Source: Nematostella vectensis (taxonomy: Eukaryota; Cnidaria; Anthozoa; Actiniaria; Edwardsiidae). From it: a stretch of 64,000 nucleotides of DNA. The stretch covers positions 994,001-1,058,000 of the forward strand of contig NC_064040.1 of assembly GCF_932526225.1 (NCBI RefSeq), written 5' to 3'. A program made the position numbers and the translations under genes. Under the pieces are notes generated by a model. That model was not told where the DNA came from. It worked only from the letters and a program-made list of their open reading frames with translations, and did not search any database. Below are positions 37,904 through 51,074 of the stretch, in pieces. Every line of letters begins with the position of its first letter. Positions within the stretch are counted from its first letter, which is position 1.

Positions 37904-39905
37904 TGTTTTTTGTTAACTTCCTAGGAACAAATTGAATACATATAATCAATAAATCCAGCAAGCTTATTTTGCAAACTCACTTTTTTTTATTATTTTTGCG
38001 CAAAACCAATCAGGATTAGGGGGGTCAAGCACAAAGAAAGAAAACGAATAAAATAAAAGCCCATTGGCCTGGGATCGAACCCGGTCTGAAGAACAAAACG
38101 GAAACCATACATACGGATTACCCAATCGGTATGGCAGCACAAGGCTTTTACGGAAGGCTGTAAAGAACCCGAAGGCCCCAAGCACCGATATTTCCGAGCG
38201 AATATGCTGTACAACACTCTTGCAAGGTTATCCCAACCCGCGCATTAATGGGGAGGACAATAACCAGGATCCCAGGCCTGTAATACGGTTACGCCACGCA
38301 CAGCTCGCCGAGATTGTGGATGACAAAAAATAGAGGTCTATTTGGGCGTCTTCGGTCCCTTGGGGACTCGCCATGCGCACGTGCGCATCTCTTTTATTGT
38401 GCACATGACATCAAATTAGCGAAGAAAAAAGACGCTGTTTTGGTATCATGTGAAAAGCATAAAATAAATAGAAATAAAGACGTTAGGGGGGAGAATATTG
38501 ACATCTTCATATTAGAATATTGACAAAATCCGCAATTTTGTCTACGCTGACTAAGTGAAGCTGTATTTTACTTTAAAGGGGCAGCAGCATAGTACTGCGC
38601 ATGTCTGGAGTCAGTGATTATTGTAGGCTTTTAAGTGTCAACAAACAGTTGAACTTTTTAAAAGCTGTCAATACCTTATTAAATAATATGCAATATTATA
38701 TTGAAAACTATGTTAATGGACAGTTTGTGGTCATTTTTTTTGTTTTGTTTAAAGTCTCCCACATGTACCAACAGCTCATAAGTCAGTATTAGAATTTCAC
38801 TGAAGTTCATTGTGTCAGGGCTCTAGAGCTATTGCAAATCTCTTAAACATGACACTCCCCCTTTAAAGGAAAGTAAAAAAAAATCAAAATTGTTGGTGGG
38901 GGTTTCTGCTGTGTTTGTTTTCTTTTTAGTTTTGTTCTATTATTATTATTATTTTCTTTTTTAGAGGGGGAGGGGAATTCAGCTAAAAATAGCCTAGGGT
39001 CAATTCAAGCAACTAGTACAAAAGATGTTTTTTTTGCAGTCCTTTATTCAATATATTCAAGGTTATCATGCAATTCTGTTGTTTGACTGCATATATATAT
39101 ATATTTTCTTTCTTTTCATTACAAGTTCTATATGTGTAAGTGGTGACCATAGCTATGATTACTATTATTCAGAATATTTTTTTACCTACTAACAGAAAAC
39201 AACTTGACTGCAAAACACTTACTGTAGGGCACTCGATATTAGGCATTACTTTCATGTGGATGTAAGGTTGAAATGTCAAAACCTTCATTAACCCGTGAAC
39301 TACGCTTTAGCGTATTACACTTTGTGGTGATCTGATTCTATTGTTCTTTTTTGTGTTTTACTAACTATTACCGTTTAACTATCACACTTTGTTTCACGGG
39401 TTAATGAAAACCACTCTAATTACTTACAGTAGTTCTTTTTTAATATTATTATTTACTTGTATAATTTAGATGAGCAATACATATTTCTTTATGGCTTTGT
39501 AGAGCTCATCTCGTTCCTCATAAATAACAAACAAAATGAAGTTTGTTCTTATTTTGGTGCAAAGGAATCTACAGTAGTTTTCTAATCAGATAATTGTTTT
39601 TCTTTTAACACTCACCTGTTATTTCAACTGCCTTACTTGAGTTTGCTTGTCTCAGAAATAGACCTTGCTTAATAAACAAAGACATGTTACAAACTGATTT
39701 AATAATAGGTAACAACTGCAATAATGTATGAAGAGAGTGCCCCTCTCTTCCCCCTGCTATTGTTGAAATTATGCTCAATAAACTTTTACCTCTTCCCTCT
39801 CCACCAGTTAAGCATTCTATGTATGCTTCCCTGTACAACATGCACCCCTTCAAATAGAACATTAAAGTTCACATACTTGTTTACTTCCTCAAACTCTTTG
39901 CTTTG
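37904..39905 (+). repeat. Satellite unit 20 (2,002 bp), A variant
   Basis: A variant markers: AGCCTAGGGTC and GGTTGAAATGTC. In this unit alone among those I read, the island hairpin is a perfect 16 bp palindrome, ATGCGCACGTGCGCAT, at 38373-38388. B-box-like site at 38071-38081. Confidence 0.97.
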
Positions 39906-41910
39906 TGTTTTTTGTTAACTTCCTAGGAACAAATTGAATACATATAATCAATAAATCTAGCAAGCTTATTTTGCAAACTCACTTTTTTTTATTATTTTTG
40001 CGCAAAACCTATCATGATTAAGGGGGTCCAGCCCAAACAAAAAAAAAACGAATTAAAAAAAAAGCCCATTGGCCTGGGATCGAACCCGGTCTGAAGAACA
40101 AAACGGAAACAATACATACGGATTACCCAATCGGTATGGCAGCACAAGGCTTTTACAGAAGGCTGTAAAGAACCCGAAGGCCCCAAGCACCGATATTTCC
40201 GAGCGAATATGCTGTACAACACTCTTGCAAGGTTATCCCAACCCGCGCATTAATGGGGAGGACAATAACCAGGATCCCAGGCCTGTAATACGGTTACGCC
40301 ACGCACAGCTCGCCGAGATTGTGGATGACAAAAAATAGAGGTCTATTTGGGCGTCTTGGGTCCCTTGAGGACTCGCCATGCGCACGGGCGCATCTCTTTT
40401 ATTGTGTACATGACATCAAATTAGCGAAGAAAAAAGACGCTGTTTTGGTATCATGTGAAAAGCATAAAATAAATAGAAATAAAGACGTAAGGGGGGAGAA
40501 TATTGACATCTTCATATTAGAATATTGACAAAATCCGCAATTTTGTCTACGCTGACTAAGTAAAGCTGTATTTTACTTTAAAGGGGCAGCAGCATAGTAC
40601 TGCGCATGTCTGGAGTCAGTGATTATTGTAGGCTTTTAAGTGTCAACAAACAGTTGAACTTTTTAAAAGCTGTTAATACCTTATTAAATAATATGCAATA
40701 TTATATTGAAAACTATGTTAATTGACAGTTTGTGGTCATTTTTTTTGTTTTGTTTAAAGTCCCCCACATGTACCAAAAGCTCATAAGTCAGTATTAGAAT
40801 TTCACTGAAGTTCATTGTGTCAGAGCTCTAGAGCTATTGCAAATCTCTTAACCATGACACTCCCCTTTTAAAGGAAAGTAAAAAAAATCAAAATTGTTGG
40901 TGGGGGTCTCTGTTGTGTTTGTTTTCTTTTTAGTTTTGTTCTATTATTATTATTATTTTCTTTTTTAGAGGGGGAGGGGAATTCAGCTAAAAATAGCCAA
41001 TGGTCAATTCAAGCAACTAGTACAAAAGATGTTTTTTTGCAGTCCTTTATTCAATATATTCAAGGTTATCATGCAATTCTGTTGTTTGACTGCATATATA
41101 TATATATATTTTCTTTCTTTTCATTACAAGTTCTATATGTGTAAGTAATGACCATAGCTATGATTACTATTATTCAGAATATTTTTTTACATACTAACAG
41201 AAAACAACTTGACTGCAAAACACTTACTGTAGGGCACTCGATATTAGGCATTACTTTCATGTGGATGTAAGGTTAAAATGTCAAAACCTTCATTAACCCG
41301 TGAACTACGCTTTAGCGTATTACACTTTGTGGTGATCTGATTCTATTGTTCTTTGTTGTGTTTTACTAACTATTACCGTTTAACTATCACACTTTGTTTC
41401 ACGGGTTAATGAAAACCACTCTAATTACTTACAGTAATTCTTTTTTAATATTATTATTTACTTGTATAATTTAGATGAGCAATACATATTTCTTCTTGGC
41501 CTTGTAGAGCTCATCTCGTTCCTCATAAATAACAAACAGAATGAAGTTTGTTCTTATTTGGTGCAAAGGAATCTACATTAGTTTTCTAATCAGATAATTG
41601 TTTTTTTTTTTAACACTCACCTGTTATTTCAACAGCTCTTACTTGAGTTTGCTTGTCTCAGAAATAGACCTTGCTTAATAAACATATATATCTTACAAAC
41701 TTATTTAATAATAGGTAACAACTGCAATATTGTATGAAGAGAGTGCCCCTCCCTTCCCCTGCTATTGTTGACATTATGCTCAATAAACTGTTACCTCTCC
41801 CCTCTCCACCAGTTAAGCATTCTATGTATGCTTTCCTGTACAAAATGCGCCCCTTCAAATAGAACATTAAAGTTCACATACTTGTTTACTTCCTCAAACT
41901 CTTTGCTTTG
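39906..41910 (+). repeat. Satellite unit 21 (2,005 bp), B variant
   Basis: B variant markers as in unit 19, but the head is the left-hand subtype (CCTATCATGATTAAGG, CCAGCCCAAAC). It is therefore a mosaic. B-box-like site at 40076-40086. Confidence 0.97.
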
Positions 41911-43911
41911 TGTTTTTTGTTAACTTCCTAGGAACAAATTGAATACATATAATCAATAAATCCAGCAAGCTTATTTTGCAAACTCACTTTTTTTTATTAT
42001 TTTTGCGCAAAACCAATCAGGATTAGGGGGGTCAAGCACAAAGAAAGAAAACGAATAAAAAAAAAGCCCATTGGCCTGGGATCGAACCCGGTCTGAAGAA
42101 CAAAACGGAAACCATACATACGGATTACCCAATCGGTATGGCAGCACAAGGCTTTTACGGAAGGCTGTAAAGAACCCGAAGGCCCCAAGCACCGATATTT
42201 CCGAGCGAATATGCTGTACAACACTCTTGCAAGGTTATCCCAACCCGCGCATTAATGGGGAGGACAATAACCAGGATCCCAGGCCTGTAATACGGTTACG
42301 CCACGCACAGCTCGCCGAGATTGTGGATGACAAAAAATAGAGGTCTATTTGGGCGTCTTCGGTCCCTTGGGGACTCGCCATGCGCACGGGCGCATCTCTT
42401 TTATTGTGCACATGACATCAAATTAGCGTAGAAAAAAGACGCTGTTTTGGTATCATGTGAAAAGCATAAAATAAATAGAAATAAAGACGTAAGGGGGGAG
42501 AATATTGACATCTTCATATTAGAATATTGACAAAATCCGCAATTTTGTCTACGCTGACTAAGTAAAGCTGTATTTTACTTTAAAGGGGCAGCAGCATAGT
42601 ACTGCGCATGTCTGGAGTCAGTGATTATTGTAGGCTTTTAAGTGTCAACAAACAGTTGAACTTTTTAAAAGCTGTCAATACCTTATTAAATAATATGCAA
42701 TATTATATTGAAAACTATGTTAATGGACAGTTTGTGGTCATTTTTTTTGTTTTGTTTAAAGTCTCCCACATGTACCAACAGCTCATAAGTCAGTATTAGA
42801 ATTTCACTGAAGTTCATTGTGTCAGGGCTCTAGAGCTATTGCAAATCTCTTAAACATGACACTCCCCCTTTAAAGGAAAGTAAAAAAAAATCAAAATTGT
42901 TGGTGGGGGTCTCTGCTGTGTTTGTTTTCTTTTTAGTTTTGTTCTATTATTATTATTATTTTCTTTTTTAGAGGGGGAGGGGAATTCAGCTAAAAATAGC
43001 CTAGGGTCAATTCAAGCAACTAGTACAAAAGATGTTTTTTTGCAGTCCTTTATTCAATATATTCAAGGTTATCATGCAATTCTGTTGTTTGACTGCATAT
43101 ATATATATATTTTCTTTCTTTTCATTACAAGTTCTATATGTGTAAGTGGTGACCATATCTATGATTACTATTATTCAGAATATTTTTTTACCTACTAACA
43201 GAAAACAACTTGACTGCAAAACACTTACTGTAGGGCACTCGATATTAGGCATTACTTTCATGTGGATGTAAGGCTGAAATGTCAAAGCCTTCATTAACCC
43301 GTGAACTACGCTTTAGCGTATTACACTTTGTGGTGATCTGATTCTATTGTTCTTTTTTGTGTTTGACTAACTATTACCGTTTAACTATCACACTTTGTTT
43401 CACGGGTTAATGAAAACCACTCTAATTACTTACAGTAGTTCTTTTTTAATATTATTATTTACTTGTATAATTTAGATGAGCAATACATATTTCTTTATGG
43501 CTTTGTAGAGCTCATCTCGTTCCTCATAAATAACAAACAAAATGAAGTTTGTTCTTATTTTGGTGCAAAGGAATCTACAGTAGTTTTCTAATCAGATAAT
43601 TGTTTTTCTTTTAACACTCACCTGTTATTTCAACAGCCTTACTTGAGTTTGCTTGTCTCAGAAATAGACCTTGCTTAATAAACAAAGACATGTTACAAAC
43701 TTATTTAATAATAGGTAACAACTGCAATAATGTATGAAGAGAGTGCCCCTCTCTTCCCCCTGCTATTGTTGAAATTATGCTCAATAAACTTTTACCTCTT
43801 CCCTCTCCACCAGTTAAGCATTCTATGTATGCTTCCCTGTACAAAATGCACCCCTTCAAATTGAACATTAAAGTTCACATACTTGTTTACTTCCTCAAAC
43901 TCTTTGCTTTG
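41911..43911 (+). repeat. Satellite unit 22 (2,001 bp), A variant, near twin of unit 23
   Basis: Shares with unit 23 the private changes TTAGCGTAGAAAAAAG (a stop in the 69-codon frame), GACCATATCTATG and GTGTTTGACTAAC. B-box-like site at 42078-42088. Confidence 0.97.
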
Positions 43912-45912
43912 TGTTTTTTGTTAACTTCCTAGGAACAAATTGAATACATATAATCAATAAATCCAGCAAGCTTATTTTGCAAACTCACTTTTTTTTATTA
44001 TTTTTGCGCAAAACCAATCAGGATTAGGGGGGTCAAGCACAAAGAAAGAAAACGAATAAAAAAAAAGCCCATTGGCCTGGGATCGAACCCGGTCTGAAGA
44101 ACAAAACGGAAACCATACATACGGATTACCCAATCGGTATGGCAGCACAAGGCTTTTACGGAAGGCTGTAAAGAACCCGAAGGCCCCAAGCACCGATATT
44201 TCCGAGCGAATATGCTGTACAACACTCTTGCAAGGTTATCCCAACCCGCGCATTAATGGGGAGGACAATAACCAGGATCCCAGGCCTGTAATACGGTTAC
44301 GCCACGCACAGCTCGCCGAGATTGTGGATGACAAAAAATAGAGGTCTATTTGGGCGTCTTCGGTCCCTTGGGGACTCGCCATGCGCACGGGCGCATCTCT
44401 TTTATTGTGCACATGACATCAAATTAGCGTAGAAAAAAGACGCTGTTTTGGTATCATGTGAAAAGCATAAAATAAATAGAAATAAAGACGTAAGGGGGGA
44501 GAATATTGACATCTTCATATTAGAATATTGACAAAATCCGCAATTTTGTCTACGCTGACTAAGTAAAGCTGTATTTTACTTTAAAGGGGCAGCAGCATAG
44601 TACTGCGCATGTCTGGAGTCAGTGATTATTGTAGGCTTTTAAGTGTCAACAAACAGTTGAACTTTTTAAAAGCTGTCAATACCTTATTAAATAATATGCA
44701 ATATTATATTGAAAACTATGTTAATGGACAGTTTGTGGTCATTTTTTTTGTTTTGTTTAAAGTCTCCCACATGTACCAACAGCTCATAAGTCACTATTAG
44801 AATTTCACTGAAGTTCATTGTGTCAGGGCTCTAGAGCTATTGCAAATCTCTTAAACATGACACTCCCCCTTTAAAGGAAAGTAAAAAAAAATCAAAATTG
44901 TTGGTGGGGGTCTCTGCTGTGTTTGTTTTCTTTTTAGTTTTGTTCTATTATTATTATTATTTTCTTTTTTAGAGGGGGAGGGGAATTCAGCTAAAAATAG
45001 CCTAGGGTCAATTCAAGCAACTAGTACAAAAGATGTTTTTTTGCAGTCCTTTATTCAATATATTCAAGGTTATCATGCAATTCTGTTGTTTGACTGCATA
45101 TATATATATATTTTCTTTCTTTTCATTACAAGTTCTATATGTGTAAGTGGTGACCATATCTATGATTACTATTATTCAGAATATTTTTTTACCTACTAAC
45201 AGAAAACAACTTGACTGCAAAACACTTACTGTAGGGCACTCGATATTAGGCATTACTTTCATGTGGATGTAAGGTTGAAATGTCAAAGCCTTCATTAACC
45301 CGTGAACTACGCTTTAGCGTATTACACTTTGTGGTGATCTGATTCTATTGTTCTTTTTTGTGTTTGACTAACTATTACCGTTTAACTATCACACTTTGTT
45401 TCACGGGTTAATGAAAACCACTCTAATTACTTACAGTAGTTCTTTTTTAATATTATTATTTACTTGTATAATTTAGATGAGCAATACATATTTCTTTATG
45501 GCTTTGTAGAGCTCATCTCGTTCCTCATAAATAACAAACAAAATGAAGTTTGTTCTTATTTTGGTGCAAAGGAATCTACAGTAGTTTTCTAATCAGATAA
45601 TTGTTTTTCTTTTAACACTCACCTGTTATTTCAACAGCCTTACTTGAGTTTGCTTGTCTCAGAAATAGACCTTGCTTAATAAACAAAGACATGTTACAAA
45701 CTTATTTAATAATAGGTAACAACTGCAATAATGTATGAAGAGAGTGCCCCTCTCTTCCCCCTGCTATTGTTGAAATTATGCTCAATAAACTTTTACCTCT
45801 TCCCTCTCCACCAGTTAAGCATTCTATGTATGCTTCCCTGTACAACATGCACCCCTTCAAATAGAACATTAAAGTTCACATACTTGTTTACTTCCTCAAA
45901 CTCTTTGCTTTG
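43912..45912 (+). repeat. Satellite unit 23 (2,001 bp), A variant, near twin of unit 22
   Basis: Differs from unit 22 at only a few positions I could find, for example AGTCACTATTAG for AGTCAGTATTAG and AGGTTGAAATG for AGGCTGAAATG. B-box-like site at 44079-44089. Confidence 0.97.
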
Positions 45913-47909
45913 TGTTTTTTGTTAACTTCCTAGGAACAAATTGAATACATATAATCAATAAATCCAGCAAGCTTATTTTGCAAACTCACTTTTTTTTATT
46001 ATTTTTGCGCAAAACCAATCAGGATTAGGGGGGTCAAGCACAAAGGAAGAAAACGAATAAAAAAAAAAGCCCATTGGCCTGGGATCGAACCCGGTCTGAA
46101 GAACAAAACGGAAACCATACATACGGATTACCCAATCGGTATGGCAGCACAAGGCTTTTACGGAAGGCTGTAAAGAACCCGAAGGCCCCAAGCACCGATA
46201 TTTCCGAGCGAATATGCTGTACAACACTCTTGCAAGGTTATCCCAACCCGCGCATTAATGGGGAGGACAATAACCAGGATCCCAGGCCTGTAATACGGTT
46301 ACGCCACGCACAGCTCGCCGAGATTGTGGATGACAAAAAATAGAGGTCTATTTGGGCGTCTTCGGTCCCTTGGGGACTCGCCATGCGCACGGGCGCATCT
46401 CTTTTATTGTGTACATGACATCAAATTAGCGAAGAAAAAAGACGCTGTTTTGGTATCATGTGAAAAGCATAAAATAAATAGAAATAAAGACGTAAGGCGG
46501 GAGAATATTGACATCTTCATATTAGAATATTGACAAAATCCGCAATTTTGTCTACGCTGACTAAGTAAAGCTGTATTTTACTTTAAAGGGGCAGCAGCAT
46601 AGTACTGCGCATGTCTGGTGTCAGTAATTATTGTAGGCTTTTAAGTGTCAACAAACAGTTGAACTTTTTAAAAGCTGTTAATACCTTATTAAATAGTATG
46701 CAATATTATATTGAAAACTATGTTAATTGACAGTTTGTGGTCATTTTTTTGTTTTGTTTAAAGTCCCCCACATGTACCAAAAGCTCATAAGTCAGTATTA
46801 GAATTTCACTGAAGTTCATTGTGTCAGAGCTCTAGAGCTATTGCAAATCTCTTAACCATGACACTCCCCTTTTAAAGGAAAGTAAAAAAAATCAAAATTG
46901 TTGGTGGGGGTCTCTGTTGTGTTTGTTTTCTTTTTAGTTTTGTTCTATTATCATTATTATTTTCTTTTTTAGAGGGGGAGGGGAATTCAGCTAAAAATAG
47001 CCAATGGTCAATTCAAGCAACTAGTACAAAAGATGTTTTTTTGCAGTCCTTTATTCAATATATTCAAGGTTATCATGCAATTCTGTTGTTTGACTGCATA
47101 TATATATATTTTTTCTTTCTTTTCATTACAAGTTCTATATGTGTAAGTAATGACCATAGCTATGATTACTATTATTCAGAATATTTTTTTACCTACTAAC
47201 AGAAAACAACTTGACTGCAAAACACTTACTGTAGGGCACTCGATATTAGGCATTACTTTCATGTGGATGTAAGGTTAAAATGTCAAAACCTTCATTAACC
47301 CGTGAACTACGCTTTAGCGTATTACACTTTGTGGTGATCTGATTCTATTGTTCTTTTTTGTGTTTTACTAACTATTACCGTTTAACTATCACACTTTGTT
47401 TCACGGGTTAATGAAAACCACTCTAATTACTTACAGTAATTCTTTTTTAATATTATTATTTACTTGTATAATTTAGATGAGCAATACATATTTCTTCTTG
47501 GCCTTGTAGAGCTCATCTCGTTCCTCATAAATAACAAACAGAATGAAGTTTGTTCTTATTTGGTGCAAAGGACTCTACATTAGTTTTCTAATCAGATAAT
47601 TGTTTTTTTTAACACTCACCTGTTATTTCAACAGCTCTTACTTGAGTTTGCTTGTCTCAGAAATAGACCTTGATTAATAAACAAATATATCTTACAAACT
47701 TATTTAATAATAGGTAACAACTGCAATATTGTATGAAGAGAGTGCCCCTCCCTTCCCCTGCTATTGTTGACATTATGCTCAATAAACTGTTACCTCTCCC
47801 CTCTCCACCAGTTAAGCATTCTATGTATGCTTTCCTGTACAAAATGCGCCCCTTCAAATAGAACATTAAAGTTCACATACTTGTTTACTTCCTCAAACTC
47901 TTTGCTTTG
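45913..47909 (+). repeat. Satellite unit 24 (1,997 bp), B variant
   Basis: B variant markers GTAAGTAATGACC and GGTTAAAATGTC. The ATT run contains ATCATT. The head reads CACAAAGGAAGAAAACG, shared with unit 30. B-box-like site at 46081-46091. Confidence 0.97.
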
Positions 47910-49910
47910 TGTTTTTTGTTAACTTCCTAGGAACAAATTGAATACATATAATCAATAAATCCAGCAAGCTTATTTTGCAAACTCACTTTTTTTTATTATT
48001 TTTGCGCAAAACCAATCAGGATTAGGGGGGTCAAGCACAAAGAAAGAAAACGAATAAAAAAAAGCCCATTGGCCTGGGATCGAACCCGGTCTGAAGAACA
48101 AAACGGAAACCATACATACGGATTACCCAATCGGTATGGCAGCACAAGGCTTTTACGGAAGGCTGTAAAGAACCCGAAGGCCCCAAGCACCGATATTTCC
48201 GAGCGAATATGCTGTACAACACTCTTGCAAGGTTATCCCAACCCGCGCATTAATGGGGAGGACAATAACCAGGATCCCAGGCCTGTAATACGGTTACGCC
48301 ACGCACAGCTCGCCGAGATTGTGGATGACAAAAAATAGAGGTCTATTTGGGCGTCTTCGGTCCCTTGGGGACTCGCCATGCGCACGGGCGCATCTCTTTT
48401 ATTGTGTACATGACATCAAATTAGCGAAGAAAAAAGACGCTGTTTTGGTATCATGTGAAAAGCATAAAATAAATAGAAATAAAGACGTAAGGGGGGAGAA
48501 TATTGACATCTTCATATTAGAATATTGACAAAATCCGCAATTTTGTCTACGCTGACTAAGTAAAGCTGTATTTTACTTTAAAGGGGCAGCAGCATAGTAC
48601 TGCGCATGTTTGGAGTCAGTGATTATTGTAGGCTTTTAAGTGTCAACAAACAGTTGAACTTTTTAAAAGCTGTCAATACCTTATTAAATAATATGCAATA
48701 TTATATTGAAAACTATGTTAATGGACAGTTTGTGGTCATTTTTTTTGTTTTGTTTAAAGTCTCCCACATGTACCAACAGCTCATAAGTCAGTATTAGAAT
48801 TTCACTGAAGTTCATTGTGTCAGGGCTCTAGAGCTATTGCAAATCTCTTAAACATGACACTCCCCCTTTAAAGGAAAGTAAAAAAAAATCAAAATTGTTG
48901 GTGGGGGTCTCTGCTGTGTTTGTTTTCTTTTTAGTTTTGTTCTATTATTATTATTATTTTCTTTTTTAGAGGGGGAGGGGAATTCAGCTAAAAATAGCCT
49001 AGGGTCAATTCAAGCAACTAGTACAAAAGATGTTTTTTTGCAGTCCTTTATTCAATATATTTAAGGTTATCATGCAATTCTGTTGTTTGACTGCATATAT
49101 ATATATATATTTTCTTTCTTTTCATTACAAGTTCTATATGTGTAAGTGGTGACCATAGCTATGATTACTATTATTCAGAATATTTTTTTACCTACTAACA
49201 GAAAACAACTTGACTGCAAAACACTTACTGTAGGGCACTCGATATTAGGCATTACTTTCATGTGGATGTAAGTTTGAAATGTCAAAACCTTCATTAACCC
49301 GTGAACTACGCTTTAGCGTATTACACTTTGTGGTGATCTGATTCTATTGTTCTTTTTTGTGTTTTACTAACTATTACCGTTTAACTATCACACTTTGTTT
49401 CACGGGTTAATGAAAACCACTCTAATTACTTACAGTAGTTCTTTTTTAATATTATTATTTACTTGTATAATTTAGATGAGCAATACATATTTCTTTATGG
49501 CTTTGTAGAGCTCATCTCGTTCCTCATAAATAACAAACAAAATGAAGTTTGTTCTTATTTTGGTGCAAAGGAATCTACAGTAGTTTTCTAATCAGATAAT
49601 TGTTTTTCTTTTAACACTCACCTGTTATTTCAACAGCCTTACTTGAGTTTGCTTGTCTCAGAAATAGACCTTGCTTAATAAACAAAGACATGTTACAAAC
49701 TTATTTAATAATAGGTAACAACTGCAATAATGTATGAAGAGAGTGCCCCTCTCTTCCCCCTGCTATTGTTGAAATTATGCTCAATAAACTTTTACCTCTT
49801 CCCTCTCCACCAGTTAAGCATTCTATGTATGCTTCCCTGTACAAAATGCACCCCTTCAAATAGAACATTAAAGTTCACATATTGTTTACTTCCTCAGACT
49901 CTTTGCTTTG
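47910..49910 (+). repeat. Satellite unit 25 (2,001 bp), A variant
   Basis: A variant markers AGCCTAGGGTC and GGTGACCATAGC. One C is missing in CACATATTGTTTAC near 49,877. B-box-like site at 48076-48086. Confidence 0.97.
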
Positions 49911-50227
49911 TGTTTTTTGTTAACTTCCTAGGAACAAATTGAATACATATAATCAATAAATCTAGCAAGCTTATTTTGCAAACTCACTTTTTTTTTATTA
50001 TTTTTGCGCAAAACCAATCAGGATTAAGGGGGTCCAGCACAAAGAAAAAAAAAACGAATTAAAAAAAAAAAGCCCATTGGCCTGGGATCGAACCCGGTCT
50101 TAAGAACAAAACGGAAACCATACATACGGATTACCCAATCGGTATGGCAGCACAAGGCTTTTACGGAAGGCTGTAAAGAACCCGAAGGCCCCAAGCACCG
50201 ATATTTCCGAGCAAATATGCTGTACAA

Positions 50228-50250
50228 CACAACAACAACAACAACAACAA
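50228..50250 (-). repeat. Trinucleotide tail (TTG on the minus strand) of the LINE
   Basis: About seven CAA repeats on the plus strand at the LINE-host boundary, just beyond the AATAAA signal on the minus strand. CR1/L2-type elements characteristically end in short microsatellite tails instead of poly(A). Confidence 0.75.
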
Positions 50251-50576
50251 ACATATTTTATTAGCACCCTCTATTATACAGATATTACTTATTAAATAAG
50301 AAAAGGAGAAAAATAATTATAATTTTTATAATTGGGCACCAGCCGCATTAAGAAATAGCATAGCTAATCAAGCTTAAGCGGCTAGGTCAAGCGGAAAATT
50401 GCATGGGTAAACAACATGATACATCAATATAATATCAATACAAACAGAAACGAAAAACAGACGACAATAGATGCACGCACAAGAACAAAACACGCACAAG
50501 CAAGGGGAGGTCGATTATAGGGATCATTTATATATAGGAGAGAATCTTAAGTTTGTAAATTACAACAATAATAGAG

Positions 50577-51074
50577 TTAGCTTTTGTAACGATCTAAAAG
50601 AGAGCTGATCATTAGTGTCTTGAAACTGGAGCGAGATTCAGATTTATAATCATCCTGAATATCGTTCCAGATTTTTACACCAAGAAAGCGAATATTAAAT
50701 TTGCCATAGTTTGTGCGTATCTTAGGCAGGTAATAAGTCTTCCTACTAGCAAGTCTTGTATTATATTGATGTATCCTGTTAATATTTGTGAAAAATGATT
50801 TGAAGACAGATGGCAAATGATCTGAATGGAAGTCATACATAAACAGTGCATTGTTAAGATAGATTATGTCATGAAGTTTGAGGAGACTAAGTTGGTAGAA
50901 TAATGGATTTGAAGGGGTCCTAAAATCAGAAAAAGTTAATATTCTAATTGCCCTTTTCTGAAGTATAAAAAGGGGCTTAAGAGTAGTTGCATAGGTGTTG
51001 CCCCAGGTCACAACTGAGTAAGTTAGAAATGGAAATAATAATGTATAGTAAAGTAATAATGTATAGTAAAGCAA
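50577..51074 (-). pseudogene. C-terminal fragment of LINE ORF2-like protein (reverse-transcriptase-type)
   Basis: The open frame is 165 codons, ending at a natural stop at 50579-50577. About 12 N-terminal residues come from the duplicated 5' junction and not from the element proper. The remainder shows patterns seen after the catalytic RT domain in CR1/L2/Jockey-type ORF2 proteins: LTYSVVTWGNTY, LFILQKRAIRILT, LPKIRTNYGKFNIRFLG and VKIWNDIQ. The endonuclease and the catalytic RT core are absent, so the fragment cannot act in transposition. Similar C-termini are abundant in cnidarian genomes, to my knowledge. Any ATG here is fortuitous, because the true start is lost. Confidence 0.8.
51036..51071 (-). 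repeat. 18 bp tandem duplication at the LINE 5' junction
   Basis: TAATAATGTATAGTAAAG occurs twice in a row (51036-51053 and 51054-51071) immediately before the satellite resumes. Short duplications and filler sequence at the 5' junction are common products of aborted or microhomology-assisted LINE integration. Confidence 0.8.

Larger units (their letters stand above)
35908..49910 (+). repeat. Interspersed A and B variants, order B-A-B-A-A-B-A (units 19-25)
   Basis: Units 19, 21 and 24 share GTAAGTAATGACC, GGTTAAAATGTC and TTCTTGGCCTTG. Units 20, 22, 23 and 25 share AGCCTAGGGTC and lack those changes. The pattern is a dimeric higher-order repeat of about 4.0 kb disturbed by one extra A unit (22/23). 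Confidence 0.85.
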
